Positions 5,678 through 6,148 of a stretch of 6,148 nt of DNA are shown in pieces (position 1 is the first letter of the stretch; every line of letters starts with the position of its first letter). The stretch is from Deltaproteobacteria bacterium. GTDB lineage: Bacteria > Myxococcota > Myxococcia > Myxococcales > Myxococcaceae. Where the stretch lies: NCBI GenBank assembly GCA_016875515.1, contig VGRA01000170.1, positions 1-6,148 on the forward strand, written 5' to 3'. Under the pieces are notes generated by a model. That model saw only the letters and a program-made list of their open reading frames with translations. It did not search any database and was not told the DNA's origin. A program made the translations under genes and the position numbers.

Positions 5678-6148
5678 ATGCAGACCCAGACGCCCCCCGC
5701 CGCCCCGCTGACCGCCCCCGCCGAGGGGCAGGAGAAGGCCTTCCGCCTCTCACGCCGCTTCGACCGCACCGCGCGCCTGCTCGGGGACGCCTCCATGGAG
5801 CGGCTGGCGCGGGCAAGCGTGGTGGTGTTCGGCCTGGGCGGGGTGGGCAGCTACACCGTGGAGGGGCTGGTGCGCTCCGGGGTGGGGCGGCTCACCCTGG
5901 TGGACTTCGACGACGTGTGCGTCACCAACACCAACCGGCAGCTGCACGCCACGGTGAGCGCGGTGGGCAAGTCCAAGGCGGAGCTGATGGCCGCGCGCTG
6001 CATGGCCATCAACCCGGACGTGCAGGTGAGCTGTCACCGCGCCTTCTACAACGCGGACACCTCGGCGGAGTTGCTCGCCGGCGAGTGGGACTTCGTGGTG
6101 GACGCCATCGACAACGTGAAGGCGAAGCTGCACCTGCTGGCCGAGTGC
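5678..6148 (+). CDS. tcdA: tRNA threonylcarbamoyladenosine dehydratase TcdA (CsdL), incomplete at the right edge
   Basis: The first 157 codons are present. The protein is of the E1/ThiF/MoeB type: the nucleotide-binding loop GLGGVGS (52-58) follows the strand ASVVVF. The segment LTLVDFDDVCVTNTNRQLHA (73-92) is the hallmark of TcdA, with the Asp that holds ATP ribose and the NTNRQ motif. AVGKSKAELMAARCMAINP and FVVDAIDNVKAK follow as in E. coli TcdA. The enzyme uses ATP to dehydrate t6A at position 37 of ANN-decoding tRNAs to the cyclic form ct6A. Compared with E. coli there is a somewhat longer Pro/Ala/Gln-rich N-terminus before RFDRTARLLG, probably disordered. The ATG is preceded by a weak AAGAG ten bases upstream. 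The catalytic cysteine region and the rest of the enzyme lie beyond the window. It probably shares a transcript with the TatD-family gene. Confidence 0.92.
   Translation, partial: MQTQTPPAAPLTAPAEGQEKAFRLSRRFDRTARLLGDASMERLARASVVVFGLGGVGSYTVEGLVRSGVGRLTLVDFDDVCVTNTNRQLHATVSAVGKSKAELMAARCMAINPDVQVSCHRAFYNADTSAELLAGEWDFVVDAIDNVKAKLHLLAEC

Noticed and set aside
4024..5796. A 590-codon minus-strand open frame across the small-protein and TatD-family genes
   Set aside because: It opposes the clear TatD-family reading frame and also runs out of frame over the receptor's start; its composition is repetitive Arg/Ala/Gly/His.
5750..6133. A 127-codon minus-strand frame
   Set aside because: It lies opposite the TcdA coding sequence, which carries the full set of family motifs.

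Overview
The window looks like chromosomal DNA from a very GC-rich member of the Myxococcota (Myxococcus/Corallococcus-like). This rests on the GC-saturated third codon positions, on an outer-membrane receptor with an N-terminal TonB-type domain paired with a lipoprotein, and on the presence of a strong sigma-54-type promoter match. The assignment is inference from general character, not from a database match. Coding density is high: six protein genes in two divergent blocks separated by about 197 bp. I see no rRNA, tRNA, CRISPR array, insertion sequence or phage gene.

Left block, minus strand, reading leftwards from 4394. First is a large outer-membrane TonB-dependent receptor (1749-4394) built as signal peptide, TonB C-terminal-like domain, proline linker, carboxypeptidase-regulatory-like beta domain, plug and beta-barrel. 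Its stop codon overlaps by one base the start of a predicted secreted lipoprotein (811-1749). Three bases after that gene's stop begins a membrane protein with an N-terminal four-cysteine zinc-ribbon-like motif and about five hydrophobic helices (807 to the left edge, incomplete). The tight junctions suggest one translationally coupled operon. The receptor and lipoprotein may act together at the outer membrane; the role of the zinc-ribbon protein is unknown.

Middle, 4395-4591: the divergent control region. It holds a perfect 6-5-6 inverted repeat just upstream of the receptor start and, facing right, a GG-N10-GC match to the sigma-54 (-24/-12) consensus placed 26 bases before a good start codon.

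Right block, plus strand: a 73-residue Arg-rich small protein (4592-4813) of unknown function, a TatD-family metal-dependent hydrolase closest to the YjjV branch (4870-5664), and the N-terminal part of TcdA/CsdL, the enzyme that cyclises tRNA t6A37 to ct6A37 (5678 to the right edge, incomplete). The last two look like ordinary housekeeping genes.

Most of the window is conventional. The parts that merit a second look are the TonB-domain/receptor fusion with its coupled lipoprotein, and the small heptad-patterned basic protein behind the sigma-54-like promoter. I did not find convincing evidence for a wholly new system.
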